NCBI GenBank assembly: GCA_036961205.1
Contig: JBALVI010000001.1
Coordinates: forward strand, 1,116,001-1,180,000
DNA from: CALJFL01 sp036961205
Lineage (GTDB): Bacteria > Pseudomonadota > Gammaproteobacteria > Pseudomonadales > Halieaceae
Direction: 5' to 3'
DNA length: 64,000 nucleotides
Each line of letters starts with the position of its first letter. Within the stretch, counting starts at the first letter, position 1. Below the pieces are notes generated by a model that was not told where the DNA came from, did not search any database, and saw nothing but the letters and a program-made list of their open reading frames with translations. The position numbers and the translations under genes are program-made. Of this stretch, positions 43,197 through 52,658 are shown in pieces.

Positions 43197-45845
43197 ATGT
43201 CACAGGTGACAGTACAGCAACTCGCAGCAACCGTGGGGGCCTCGGTCGATCGTCTGTTAGCGCAGATGAAAGAAGCCGGCTTGCCTCACAGCGAAGCGGA
43301 GCAGGCTGTATCCGAGGAAGACAAGCAGGAACTGCTGAGCTTCCTCAAGCGTAGCCATGGTGAATCGACAGCTGCGCCCAAGCGGATCACGCTGAAGCGT
43401 AAGACCTTGAGTACCTTGCGTACCAGTGGCTCTCAAGGCAAAAAGACGGTTAATGTAGAGGTTCGTAAAAAGCGGACTTACGTTAAACGTGACGCCGAAG
43501 AACTGGCGGCACTGGCCGAAGCCGGCGAAGTCGACCTGGAAGAGCGGATAGAAGAACCTGAAGAGGTGGTGGAAGAGCTGGTTGCAGAGGCTCCCGCACC
43601 TGTTGAAGCGGCGCCTGAGCCGGAAGTGGTTCCCGAGCCAGAGATTGAAGAAGATCCCAGTACCCTGGATCCAGAAGTATTGCGACAGCGCGCTACTGCA
43701 CGCAGGAAGCTCAAAGAAGAGCAAGACATAGCCGCCAGGAAAGCAGCGGTTGAAGCTCGCAAAGTTGAAGAAGAGCGCAAGCAAGCTGCAGCGGATGCTT
43801 CAGCTGTGACGGTTGATGAAGAAACCGGCACTGCCGATGTCACCAAGCGGCCCAAGCGACTTCATGATGCTCCGGCTGCCAAAGAAAATGCGCCCCGCAA
43901 ACCAGCCCGAGGCCGCATGGATCGTAATGCACCGGCGGGTCGCGGCAAGAAGCGTGGCCACAACCTGTCATTATCAGATCTGGATGCAGCAGAAAGCGGA
44001 GTGTCGCGTCGTCGCGGCGGTCGCAAGAAGATCAAGGCAACCCACGCAGAACATGGCAAGCACGGATTTGAAATGCCTACCCAAGAGAAGATTTACGAAG
44101 TAGAAGTCGCCGACATGATTGCCGTTGGCGATTTGGCACAGCAGATGTCAATCAAGTCCGGTCAGGTGATCAAGGAATTGATGAAGCTGGGTGTAATGGC
44201 AACGATCAACCAGATGATTGATCAAGATACCGCTATTCTGGTTATTGAAGAGCTTGGTCATTCTGCCAAGCTGGTCAGTGCCGATGCTCTCGAGGACGAT
44301 CTGGAAGAAACACTGTCTCAGCAAGAAGGTACGCCTGAGCCTCGCGCTCCGGTGGTTACCGTCATGGGTCACGTTGACCACGGTAAAACTTCGCTGCTGG
44401 ATTATATTCGTAAGAGCCAGGTGGCATCGGGTGAAGCCGGCGGCATTACCCAGCACATTGGCGCTTACCACGTTGAAACTGATCACGGTATGATCTCCTT
44501 TCTGGACACACCAGGACACGCCGCGTTTACCGCGATGCGTGCCAGAGGCGCGAAGAGTACCGATATCGTTATTCTGGTAGTGGCCGCCGACGATGGCGTA
44601 ATGCCACAAACGGAAGAAGCTGTGCAGCACGCACGCGCAGCAAACGTGCCCTTGATTGTTGCCATCAATAAGATGGACAAAGAAGGCGCTGACCCTGAGC
44701 GAGTCAAGAATGAGTTGTCGGCGAAGGATGTGATCCCCGAGGACTGGGGCGGCGATACACAATTTATTCCTGTGTCTGCGCTTACCGGTGACGGCGTGAG
44801 TGATCTGCTCGACGCAGTATTACTGCAGGCAGAGCTGCTTGAGCTGGAAGCGCCACGCGATACCGCAGCACAGGGTATTGTGATCGAATCTCGCCTGGAC
44901 AAAGGCCGTGGTTCAGTGGCCTCTATGCTGATTCAAAGCGGCACACTGCGCAAAGGCGATATTGTTCTTGCCGGCGTTCAGTACGGGCGAGTACGCGCCA
45001 TGCTTGACGAGAATGGCAAACCTATTGATGAAGCCGGTCCCAGTATTCCAGTAGAAATATTGGGCTTGGGTGGAACGCCTGATGCTGGCGACCAGTTTGC
45101 CGCGGTAGAAAACGAGAAGAAAGCGCGTGAGATCGCCGATTCGCGTGCAGAAAAGAACCGCGACTCCAAGATGCAGCGCCAACAGGCGGCGAAACTCGAC
45201 AATATGTTCGAGAGCATGACTGCCGGAGAGAAGAAGACTCTCAACGTGGTTGTGAAAGCCGATGTGCGCGGATCACTGGAAGCTATTCAGGGCGCGTTGT
45301 TGGATTTGGGTAATGACGAAGTTCAGGTCAACATCGTCTCCGGTGGTGTTGGCGGTATTGCAGAGACCGACGTAACCCTGGCTCTTACTACCGATGCTGT
45401 TATCTTCGGCTTCAATGTTCGAGCCGAAGGCTCCGCCAAGCGCGTTGTTGAAGATGAAGGCATTGATATGCGTTATTACAACGTGATCTATGACCTGATT
45501 GACGATGTCAAAGCGGCGCTTACCGGCATGCTGGCGCCAGAGCTGCGCGAAGAGATCGTCGGTATTGCGGAAGTGCGGGATGTATTCCGCTCGCCGAAAT
45601 TTGGTCAAATCGCTGGTTGTATGGTTATCGAGGGCACAGTTTCTCGCTCCAAGCCGATTCGTGTATTACGCGATAACGTGGTGATCTACGAGGGTGAGCT
45701 GGAATCTCTGCGTCGCTTTAAAGACGACGCTAGCGAAGTTCGCAATGGTACCGAGTGTGGTATTGGCGTGAAGAATTACACCGACGTGCAAGCCGGTGAT
45801 CAGATCGAAGTATTCGAAGTTAGGGAGATCGCCCGCTCTCTGTAG
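43197..45845 (+). CDS. infB: Translation initiation factor IF-2
   Basis: This 882-residue GTPase brings fMet-tRNA to the 30S subunit. It has the N-terminal IF2N domain, a long charged linker (about 60-300, Glu/Ala/Arg-rich), a second IF2N segment, G1 GHVDHGKTS, G3 DTPGHAAF, G4 NKMD, and the C-terminal IF2 domains. GGAGAGA precedes the ATG. It is 63 nt after nusA. Confidence 0.98.
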   Translation: MSQVTVQQLAATVGASVDRLLAQMKEAGLPHSEAEQAVSEEDKQELLSFLKRSHGESTAAPKRITLKRKTLSTLRTSGSQGKKTVNVEVRKKRTYVKRDAEELAALAEAGEVDLEERIEEPEEVVEELVAEAPAPVEAAPEPEVVPEPEIEEDPSTLDPEVLRQRATARRKLKEEQDIAARKAAVEARKVEEERKQAAADASAVTVDEETGTADVTKRPKRLHDAPAAKENAPRKPARGRMDRNAPAGRGKKRGHNLSLSDLDAAESGVSRRRGGRKKIKATHAEHGKHGFEMPTQEKIYEVEVADMIAVGDLAQQMSIKSGQVIKELMKLGVMATINQMIDQDTAILVIEELGHSAKLVSADALEDDLEETLSQQEGTPEPRAPVVTVMGHVDHGKTSLLDYIRKSQVASGEAGGITQHIGAYHVETDHGMISFLDTPGHAAFTAMRARGAKSTDIVILVVAADDGVMPQTEEAVQHARAANVPLIVAINKMDKEGADPERVKNELSAKDVIPEDWGGDTQFIPVSALTGDGVSDLLDAVLLQAELLELEAPRDTAAQGIVIESRLDKGRGSVASMLIQSGTLRKGDIVLAGVQYGRVRAMLDENGKPIDEAGPSIPVEILGLGGTPDAGDQFAAVENEKKAREIADSRAEKNRDSKMQRQQAAKLDNMFESMTAGEKKTLNVVVKADVRGSLEAIQGALLDLGNDEVQVNIVSGGVGGIAETDVTLALTTDAVIFGFNVRAEGSAKRVVEDEGIDMRYYNVIYDLIDDVKAALTGMLAPELREEIVGIAEVRDVFRSPKFGQIAGCMVIEGTVSRSKPIRVLRDNVVIYEGELESLRRFKDDASEVRNGTECGIGVKNYTDVQAGDQIEVFEVREIARSL

Positions 45846-45857
45846 CGGTCGCAACCA

Positions 45858-46262
45858 ATGGCAAAAGAGTACAGCCGTACCCAGCGGGTAGCAGACCACT
45901 TACAGCGCGAACTGGCTGGATTGATCCAGCATTCAGTGCGTGATCCGCGCCTGGGTATGGTGAGTATTACCGAGGTTGAAGTGAGTCGGGACATGGGTTA
46001 CGCCAAGGTGTTTTACACCTTGCTGGGCTGTGAATCTGATCAAGAAGCCAAGGAATCTACTGAAGTACTCAATAAAGCGGCAGGATTTTTGCGCACCCAG
46101 TTGTCCAAGGACAGCAATATGCGCACTATTCCCAAGCTGCGCTTTCATTTTGATAATAGTGTAGGCCGCGGACGATACCTGGAAGACCTCATTAGCCAGG
46201 CCGCTGACGCAGACCGTAAATTGGGATTGCGTGACGACGAACAAGGTGATGAGGGCCAGTAA
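45858..46262 (+). CDS. rbfA: Ribosome-binding factor A
   Basis: This 134-residue single KH-like domain protein assists 16S 5'-end maturation and 30S assembly. VADHLQRELAGLIQHSVRDPRLGMVSITEVEVSRD-type sequence (in shorter parts) identifies it, and RFHFDNSVGRGRYLEDLI is the conserved end. It begins 12 nt after infB; the truB GTG follows 2 nt after its stop. Confidence 0.97.
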   Translation: MAKEYSRTQRVADHLQRELAGLIQHSVRDPRLGMVSITEVEVSRDMGYAKVFYTLLGCESDQEAKESTEVLNKAAGFLRTQLSKDSNMRTIPKLRFHFDNSVGRGRYLEDLISQAADADRKLGLRDDEQGDEGQ

Positions 46263-46264
46263 CG

Positions 46265-47194
46265 GTGGCTAGGCAGCGTAAAGGCCGTACCATCAGTGGC
46301 ATTCTGGTTCTCGATAAACCTCTGGGTGAAAGCTCAAATCGCTCGCTGCAGATTGCCAAACGTTTGTATGGCGCGGCAAAAGCGGGCCATACCGGCGCCC
46401 TCGATCCTTTAGCTACCGGTGTATTGCCACTGTGTTTCGGCGAGGCGACCAAGTTTTCGCAGTACTTACTGGATGCCGACAAAGGCTACGACAGTACATT
46501 TACCCTGGGCATAACCACAGATACCGCTGACGCAGAGGGCAAGACTCTTGAAGTTGTTGATGCGTCTGGTGTGACCGAGGCCGATATTGGTGCTGCACTA
46601 GCAGCCTTTCGCGGCGAGTTGGATCAAGTGCCGCCCATGTATTCCGCCATCAAGCAGAATGGTCAGCCCCTGTACAAGTTGGCCAGGCAGGGCCTGGAAG
46701 TGGAGCGCAAAGCCCGCCGGGTGGTTATAAAGACCCTCGAGCTGAGAGCGTTTCGCCCGGGCGAGCAAGCCGAAATAGACGTCAGCATAGAGTGCACCAA
46801 AGGGACCTACGTGCGCACCCTTGCCGAAGATATCGGTAAAGCACTGGGCTGCGGCGCCCATGTAAGCGCCCTGCGCAGAACACGCTCCGGGCCCTTTACG
46901 TTGGCGGACAGTGTGGCGCCAACCACTCTGGAGGCTTTAAAAGACAATGACCAGGTGGCAGAGATGGACCAATTACTCCTGCCAGCTGATGCAGCATTGG
47001 GTACTTTACCACTGGTGACACTGAGCGAATCAGCGGGTTTCTACCTGCAACAGGGTCAACCGGTTTTAGTGCCAAACGCGCCCTGTAGTGGTATGGTGCG
47101 CGTCGCCCTTCCTGACGGTGAGTTTTTGGGAGTGGCAGAAATACTGGACGATGGGCGTGTAGCGCCGCGTCGACTGGTTGTCACCAATAGGTGA
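46265..47194 (+). CDS. truB: tRNA pseudouridine-55 synthase
   Basis: This 309-residue enzyme makes pseudouridine 55 in the T-loop of tRNA. The catalytic Asp47 sits in GHTGALDPLATGVLP; the C-terminal PUA-like region ends in LGVAEILDDGRVAPRR. It starts with GTG 46265, two bases after rbfA. Its stop lies within a small hairpin at 47179-47196. Confidence 0.97.
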   Translation: MARQRKGRTISGILVLDKPLGESSNRSLQIAKRLYGAAKAGHTGALDPLATGVLPLCFGEATKFSQYLLDADKGYDSTFTLGITTDTADAEGKTLEVVDASGVTEADIGAALAAFRGELDQVPPMYSAIKQNGQPLYKLARQGLEVERKARRVVIKTLELRAFRPGEQAEIDVSIECTKGTYVRTLAEDIGKALGCGAHVSALRRTRSGPFTLADSVAPTTLEALKDNDQVAEMDQLLLPADAALGTLPLVTLSESAGFYLQQGQPVLVPNAPCSGMVRVALPDGEFLGVAEILDDGRVAPRRLVVTNR

Positions 47195-47226
47195 CACGAA
47201 CCTGTCTGTAAATCTGCACGGACAGG
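47179..47226 (+). promoter_or_regulatory. Two hairpins in the truB-rpsO spacer
   Basis: TGTCACC-AATA-GGTGACA (47179-47196) overlaps the truB stop, and CCTGTCTGT (47201-47209) pairs with ACGGACAGG (47218-47226) with one G-U. They lie 55-100 nt before rpsO and may be a translational or processing signal for rpsO mRNA, as S15 represses its own mRNA in E. coli; this is inference. Confidence 0.5.
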
Positions 47227-47280
47227 CTCTATCGAAATGGGGTGGAAAACACCCTTTGCAGGTTAAATAGGAGAAAGAAA

Positions 47281-47550
47281 ATGGCTTTAAATGCTGAAAA
47301 GAAAGCAGAAATAGTAAAAGAGTACCAGCAAGGTGATGGCGACACAGGGTCCCCGGAAGTACAAGTAGCACTGCTCACTGCAAATATCGAGCAGTTACAG
47401 GGACACTTCCAGTCGCATACTCACGATCATCATTCCCGCCGCGGACTTATCCGTATGGTAAACCAGCGTCGTAAACTGCTGGATTACCTCAAGCGTAAAA
47501 ATGCAACTCGTTACACTGACCTGATCAAAAGCTTAGGTCTACGTCGATAA
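47281..47550 (+). CDS. rpsO: 30S ribosomal protein S15
   Basis: This 89-residue protein binds 16S rRNA h20-22. The sequence MALNAEKKAEIVKEYQ, DTGSPEVQVALLT and HHSRRGLIRMVNQRRKLLDYL is canonical. ATG 47281 with AGGAGA upstream is used; the in-frame 47242 ATG is rejected. Terminator downstream at 47568. Confidence 0.98.
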   Translation: MALNAEKKAEIVKEYQQGDGDTGSPEVQVALLTANIEQLQGHFQSHTHDHHSRRGLIRMVNQRRKLLDYLKRKNATRYTDLIKSLGLRR

Positions 47551-47567
47551 GCAAACGGTACTCGAAG

Positions 47568-47589
47568 CCGGGGCATGGGCCCCGGTTTT
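47568..47589 (+). terminator. Intrinsic terminator between rpsO and pnp
   Basis: CCGGGGC (47568-47574) pairs with GCCCCGG (47579-47585) with loop ATGG, followed by TTTT. It lies 25 nt before the pnp GTG; partial read-through would feed pnp, as in E. coli. Confidence 0.85.
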
Positions 47590-47613
47590 CACGTCAAGAA
47601 TTGGAGAATAATT

Positions 47614-49740
47614 GTGAATGCAGTAACTAAAACATTCCAGTATGGAGGCCAAACGGTCACTCTGGAAACAGGTCGTATAGCGCGTCAGGCAACCGGCGCA
47701 GTATTAGTAACAGTAGAAAACACCTCGGTACTGGTTACCGTTGTGGCGGAAAAAACTGGCAAAGCAGGCCAGCCTTTCTTCCCCCTGGGTGTCCACTACA
47801 TCGAAAAAGCGTACGCGGTTGGTAAAATCCCCGGTGGCTTTTTCAAGCGTGAAGGACGCCCCAGCGAGAAAGAGACACTGACCTCCAGGCTGATTGACCG
47901 CCCGATTCGTCCGCTGTTTGAAGACGGTTTCATGAACGAAGTACAGGTCATCTGTACCGTAATGTCTGCCGATTCAGATATCGATCCTGATATCCCTGCG
48001 ATGATCGGTACCTCTGCGGCTCTGGCTATTTCCGGTGCCCCGTTTAATGGCCCCATTGGTGGTGCGCGCGTTGGCTTTACCGAAGCTGGCGGCTACATGC
48101 TCAACCCAACTTACAGCAAGCTGGTTGATAGCAAGCTGAATATGATCGTTGCCGGCACCAAGGACGCAGTCCTGATGGTGGAATCACAGGCGCAGGAATT
48201 GACCGAAGATCAGATGCTGGGTGCGGTATTGTTTGCCCACCAGGAAATGCAGGTTGTTATTCAGGCCATTAACGAATTGGTCGCCGAAGCTGGCAAGCCA
48301 CGTTGGGATTGGAAAGCACCTGAAGTAGACCAGGATCTGCTGGCAGCGGTAGAAGAACACGTTAAAGCCGATCTGGGCGAAGCATATCGTATCACCGAGA
48401 AGGCAGAGCGCTACGAGCGTGTAACCGCAGTGCGTAAAGCATGTACCGCAGCACTTGCCGTTGAAGGTGGCCCTTCAGCTGACGATGTCAAAGATATCTT
48501 CAAGAGCGTCGAAAAGAACCTCGTACGCAAGCGTATCCTCGCTGGTGAAGCACGCATAGACGGCCGTGATAACCGTACTGTTCGCGCGATTGCCTGCGAA
48601 ACCGATATCCTTTCCAAGGTTCACGGTTCAGCATTGTTTACCCGTGGCGAAACTCAGGCCATAGGCGCTGTGACACTCGGTTCAAGCCGTGATTCTCAGA
48701 TTATCGATGCGCTGGAAGGCGAACGTCGCGATCCGTTTATGCTGCACTACAACTTCCCTCCCTACTCAGTAGGTGAAGCGGGCCGTGTTGGTTTTACCAA
48801 CCGTCGTGAAGTGGGCCACGGTCGTCTTGCACGTCGCGGTCTGGAGGCTGTATTGCCGAAAGTTGAAGATTTCCCTTATACCATTCGTCTGGTATCGGAA
48901 ATCACTGAATCAAACGGCTCCAGCTCAATGGCGTCAGTTTGTGTTGGTTCACTTGCCATGATGGCCGCAGGCGTACCTTTGCGTGCACCAGTAGCGGGTA
49001 TCGCTATGGGTCTGGTTAAAGAAGGCAATAATTTTGCTGTTCTTACTGACATCCTGGGCGACGAAGATCACCTTGGCGATATGGACTTTAAAGTTGCTGG
49101 TACCGCTGAAGGCATTACCGCTCTGCAAATGGATATCAAGATCGAAGGTATTAATGAGCAGATCATGGAAATTGCTCTGGACCAGGCGCAGGCTGCTCGT
49201 TTACACATCCTCGCCCAGATGAACGAAGTAATGCCGACTGCTCGCACCGTGACTTCAGAAAATGCACCGAGCATGGTGATTCTGAAAGTTGATTCCGACA
49301 AAATCCGCGACATCATCGGTAAAGGCGGCGCAACTATCCGTTCTATCACCGAGACAACTACCGCGACTGTCGATATCGACGACGACGGCACCGTCCGCGT
49401 CTTCGGCCAGAACATGGCAGCACGTGACGCCGCGGTAGCGATGATCGAAGAGATCACTGCAGAAGCTGAAATCGGCGCAGTCTACAAAGGCACCGTAGCT
49501 CGCATAGTCGACTTCGGCGCTTTCGTTAATATCCTGCCCGGCAAAGACGGCTTGGTTCACATTTCCCAGATCGCCAATGAGCGAGTTGAGAATGTTACCG
49601 ACCATCTGAGTGAAGGTCAGGTTATTGACGTTAAAGTTCTGGACGTTGATCAGCGCGGTCGTATCAAGCTCTCCATCAAGGAGTTGCTGGAAGACCAGGC
49701 ACCTGCAGAAGCAGCACCAGTACAGGAAGCTGCTGAGTAA
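47614..49740 (+). CDS. pnp: Polyribonucleotide nucleotidyltransferase (PNPase)
   Basis: This 708-residue 3'-5' phosphorolytic exoribonuclease is part of the RNA degradosome. Two RNase PH domains (with GKIPGGFFKREGRPSEKE-type sequence and FPPYSVGEAGRVG) are followed by KH (IRDIIGKGGATIRSI) and S1 (GTVARIVDFGAFVNILPGKDG). It starts with GTG 47614 and GGAG at 47603-47606; the open frame back to 47575 overlaps the terminator. Ends with an Ala/Glu-rich tail. Confidence 0.98.
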   Translation: MNAVTKTFQYGGQTVTLETGRIARQATGAVLVTVENTSVLVTVVAEKTGKAGQPFFPLGVHYIEKAYAVGKIPGGFFKREGRPSEKETLTSRLIDRPIRPLFEDGFMNEVQVICTVMSADSDIDPDIPAMIGTSAALAISGAPFNGPIGGARVGFTEAGGYMLNPTYSKLVDSKLNMIVAGTKDAVLMVESQAQELTEDQMLGAVLFAHQEMQVVIQAINELVAEAGKPRWDWKAPEVDQDLLAAVEEHVKADLGEAYRITEKAERYERVTAVRKACTAALAVEGGPSADDVKDIFKSVEKNLVRKRILAGEARIDGRDNRTVRAIACETDILSKVHGSALFTRGETQAIGAVTLGSSRDSQIIDALEGERRDPFMLHYNFPPYSVGEAGRVGFTNRREVGHGRLARRGLEAVLPKVEDFPYTIRLVSEITESNGSSSMASVCVGSLAMMAAGVPLRAPVAGIAMGLVKEGNNFAVLTDILGDEDHLGDMDFKVAGTAEGITALQMDIKIEGINEQIMEIALDQAQAARLHILAQMNEVMPTARTVTSENAPSMVILKVDSDKIRDIIGKGGATIRSITETTTATVDIDDDGTVRVFGQNMAARDAAVAMIEEITAEAEIGAVYKGTVARIVDFGAFVNILPGKDGLVHISQIANERVENVTDHLSEGQVIDVKVLDVDQRGRIKLSIKELLEDQAPAEAAPVQEAAE

Positions 49741-49765
49741 CTTTCAGCTCGCTATTCTGATGAAG

Positions 49766-49793
49766 AAGCGCTCCGAAGGGGGCGCTTTTTTTT
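49766..49793 (+). terminator. Intrinsic terminator after pnp
   Basis: AAGCGCTCC (49766-49774), loop GAAG and GGGGCGCTT (49779-49787) form a strong hairpin followed by a T tract to 49793. Confidence 0.92.
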
Positions 49794-49818
49794 CGTCTCG
49801 ATTTTGTGGTTTATGCTT

Positions 49819-49839
49819 CGCGTTTCGCGTTTCGCGTTT
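49819..49839. repeat. Heptanucleotide tandem repeat (CGCGTTT)3
   Basis: Three perfect copies of CGCGTTT, flanked by related TTCG motifs, lie just after the pnp terminator. Confidence 0.95.
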
Positions 49840-49848
49840 CGTGCTTCG

Positions 49849-50047
49849 TAGGCGGCCCTCTGTCTGGAGGCCCCTAGCGAAACAGGGCACAAGCGCGGTG
49901 AAGGCCTTGTGCTGCTGCGCAACTCGACAATTTTTGCTGTGCAAAAATCTGGACTCGGACAGTGCTCGCTGAAAACGCACAAGGCCTTCACCGCGCTTGA
50001 GCGTGCCCTTGATGGTTTCGCTAGGGGCCTCCAGAGAGAGGGCCTTA
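49849..50047. repeat. Large imperfect palindrome A with repeat core
   Basis: Arms of about 60-70 nt (49849-49912 and 49978-50047; for example AGCGCGGTGAAGGCCTTGTG against its complement) enclose a 49-nt core at 49919-49967 in minus orientation. The core is nearly identical to those of palindromes B and C, although the arms are unrelated in sequence. Confidence 0.9.
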
Positions 50048-50129
50048 GATCGTAGTAACTTTTGGCAGTGGATGATTTTTCCAACGCAGAATTAGTAGTT
50101 ATCTGAAGCGAATCTTCGGCATTTTAATT

Positions 50130-50165
<36 letters not shown>

Positions 50166-50196
50166 GAGAGCTGCTTGGGAATTACACTCGATGAGA

Positions 50197-50378
50197 GGCA
50201 GGATTGTGTGCCTGGTACGGCAACAATCGGGCCATGCTTTGCTCGCGCCCACCAACCGGGAATTCGGCGAGCACTGTCCGAGTCCAGATTTTTGCGCAGC
50301 AAAAATTGTCGAGTTGCACAGCCGCCGGTTGGTGGGCGCGAGCAATGGCCGTTGCCGTACCAGGCACACAATTCTGCC
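50197..50378. repeat. Large imperfect palindrome B with repeat core
   Basis: Arms 50197-50257 and 50327-50378 pair over most of their length (TTGTGTGCCTGGTAC against GTACCAGGCACACAA, GCTCGCGCCCACCAACC against GGTTGGTGGGCGCGAGC). The core 50269-50317 is one mismatch from the reverse complement of core A and itself holds the hairpin ATTTTTGC-GCA-GCAAAAAT-type. Confidence 0.92.
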
Positions 50379-50424
50379 GGCACTGCGAAGCTCCATGAGC
50401 GACGCGTACTTCCATCCGATCGAT

Positions 50425-50523
50425 CGGGAATTCGGTGAGCACTGTCCGAGTCCAGATTTTTGCACAGCAAACTAGTCGAGTTGTGCAGCCGCCGATTGGT
50501 GGACGCGAGCAATGGCCGTTGCC
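50425..50523. repeat. Repeat copy C, direct duplicate of B's right half
   Basis: This 99-nt stretch matches 50257-50356 with few changes (core 50437-50483, then the GCCGCC-GATTGGTGG segment). Its left arm is unrelated to B's, so the inner palindrome is broken; weak outer pairing (TGCCGGCA near 50375, TTGCCGGCG near 50540) remains. Confidence 0.85.
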
Positions 50524-50627
50524 AGACCTATCCAGCGAACTTGCCGGCGCTACAAGGTGCCCGAGGATAGTCAGGCGAATACATTTAGGTCATTCGGGGA
50601 TTCAATTTGTATCGATTGAGCCGCTGT

Positions 50628-52559
50628 TTACCCCACCCGATTAGCCACCAAATCGTCCACCACCGCTGGATCCGCCAAGGTACTTGTATCACCGAGTGAA
50701 TCGAGCTCATTCTCAGCGATCTTACGCAATATACGCCGCATGATTTTCCCCGAGCGGGTTTTGGGTAGCCCTGGCGCCCACTGGATGACGTCTGGCTTGG
50801 CAATAGGTCCAATCTCACGGACACAAAGCGCGATCAACTCCGCGCGCAACTCCTCAGTTGGCTCCACGCCATTCATCGGCGTCACATAGGCGTAAATACC
50901 CTGGCCTTTAATATCGTGTGGAAAGCCGACTACTGCAGCTTCCGCAATATCCTCATGCAACACCAGCGCGCTCTCAACCTCCGCCGTTCCCATACGGTGA
51001 CCGGAGACGTTGAGTACATCGTCAACCCGCCCGGTAATCCAGTAATAACCGTCCTCGTCGCGGGTGGCACCGTCGCCGGTGAAGTAATAGCCGGGATAAT
51101 TTTTAAAATAAGTATCGATCATGCGCTGGTGATCGCCGTAGATTGATCGTATTTGAGCAGGCCAGGAGGACTTTATGACCAGATATCCGGCGCCCGCTCC
51201 CTCGATCTCGGCACCCTCTTCATTGAGTATTGCCAGCTCTACCCCAAACATCGGTGACGAGGCCGAGCCCGGTTTTAGATCGGTAGCACCGGGCAGTGGC
51301 GTGATCATCTGTGCCCCAGTCTCAGTTTGCCACCAGGTATCGACGATAGGGCAGCGTGAGTCGCCTACGACTCGGTAATACCATTCCCAGGCTTCCGGGT
51401 TGATTGGTTCACCGACCGAGCCTAGCAGTCGCAGGCTGGCTCGTGAGCTGCGGGTCACTGGCTCGTCGCCAACTGCGTGTAGGGCGCGTATTGCAGTGGG
51501 TGCAGTGTAGAAAGTATTCACCTGATGTTTGTCGATTACTTCCCAGCATCTGCCTGCATCGGGGTAGGTGGGTATGCCCTCAAACATGAGTGAGGTGGCC
51601 CCATTACAGAGGGGTCCGTAAACAATGTAGGTATGGCCTGTCACCCAACCTACGTCTGCAGTGCACCAGAAGACTTCGCCCTCGCGGTAGTCGAAGGTAT
51701 ATTTAAAGGTCATGGCAGTTTGCAGCAGGTAGCCACCGGTGGTGTGCAAAACGCCCTTCGGTTTACCGGTCGATCCAGAGGTGTAGAGGATAAATAGCGG
51801 ATCCTCGGCATCCATGGATTCGGGCTCACATTCGTTTTCGGCGTCGGCGGTGGCTTCGTGATACCAGACATCTCGGCCCTCTTGCCATTCAATGTCGCCA
51901 CCGGTTCGTTTCACCACCAGACAAGTGTGCACATTGGGGCAGGCTGCCAGGGCTTTGTCGGCGTTCACCTTTAGCGCCACCGCTTTGCCGCCTCGCAGGC
52001 CCTCGTCAGCGGTGATCAAAGTCTGGCAATCAGAATCGAGAATGCGATCTTTCAGGGCCCCGGGCGAGAAACCGCCGAAAACAACGGAATGAATGGCGCC
52101 GATCCGGGTGCAGGCCAACATGGCATAAGCGGCCTCCGGGATCATCGGCATATAGATGCAAACCCGATCCCCTTTTTTGACGCCACGCGCTCGCAGGACA
52201 TTAGCGAGGCGACAGACCTCGTCTTTTAGCTCGCTATAGCTGATGTGTTTGCTGTTATCGGGGTCATCGCCTTCCCAGATGAAGGCGGTTTGATCGGCCC
52301 GCTCGGGCAGATGACGGTCTATGCAGTTGACGCTGACGTTGAGCTTGCCGCCGGTAAACCAGGCTGCTTCGCCCTTGACGAAATCGTAGCTGACCACTTG
52401 GCTCCAGGGCGCGTCCCAGCTTAGGAATTCAGTGGCTAATTCGCCCCAGAAACCCTCAGGGTCTGCGAGCGAACGCTGGTACATGGCGTCATATTTCTTG
52501 GCAGTAATATGTGCGTCGGCGAATGAAGCTGGAACCGGGTAGACAGAAGATTTGGACAT
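50628..52559 (-). CDS. acs: Acetyl-CoA synthetase
   Basis: This 643-residue AMP-forming enzyme activates acetate to acetyl-CoA. It carries the N-terminal ACAS extension, the adenylation motif YTSGSTGKPKGV, the NTFYTAPTAIRAL region and WWQTETGAQM, and the C-terminal acetylation-site motif PKTRSGKIMRRIL. Length and order match E. coli Acs. It is convergent with pnp across the repeat-rich gap. In Pseudomonas such genes are under CbrAB control, which would be worth testing here. Confidence 0.97.
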   Translation of the reverse strand: MSKSSVYPVPASFADAHITAKKYDAMYQRSLADPEGFWGELATEFLSWDAPWSQVVSYDFVKGEAAWFTGGKLNVSVNCIDRHLPERADQTAFIWEGDDPDNSKHISYSELKDEVCRLANVLRARGVKKGDRVCIYMPMIPEAAYAMLACTRIGAIHSVVFGGFSPGALKDRILDSDCQTLITADEGLRGGKAVALKVNADKALAACPNVHTCLVVKRTGGDIEWQEGRDVWYHEATADAENECEPESMDAEDPLFILYTSGSTGKPKGVLHTTGGYLLQTAMTFKYTFDYREGEVFWCTADVGWVTGHTYIVYGPLCNGATSLMFEGIPTYPDAGRCWEVIDKHQVNTFYTAPTAIRALHAVGDEPVTRSSRASLRLLGSVGEPINPEAWEWYYRVVGDSRCPIVDTWWQTETGAQMITPLPGATDLKPGSASSPMFGVELAILNEEGAEIEGAGAGYLVIKSSWPAQIRSIYGDHQRMIDTYFKNYPGYYFTGDGATRDEDGYYWITGRVDDVLNVSGHRMGTAEVESALVLHEDIAEAAVVGFPHDIKGQGIYAYVTPMNGVEPTEELRAELIALCVREIGPIAKPDVIQWAPGLPKTRSGKIMRRILRKIAENELDSLGDTSTLADPAVVDDLVANRVG

Positions 52560-52658
52560 GATTGCTACTCGTCAGGGAAAATATAAATGGGGGTGATACC
52601 AAGCGGACTCGCGCTCGCAAGGCAGGCTTGAAAGAATATGGGTACTGCGCCAGGCGGT

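Noticed and set aside
49919..49967. Integron attC-like site
   Set aside because: The core lacks the GTTRRRY/RYYYAAC ends in proper positions and no integrase or cassettes are near.
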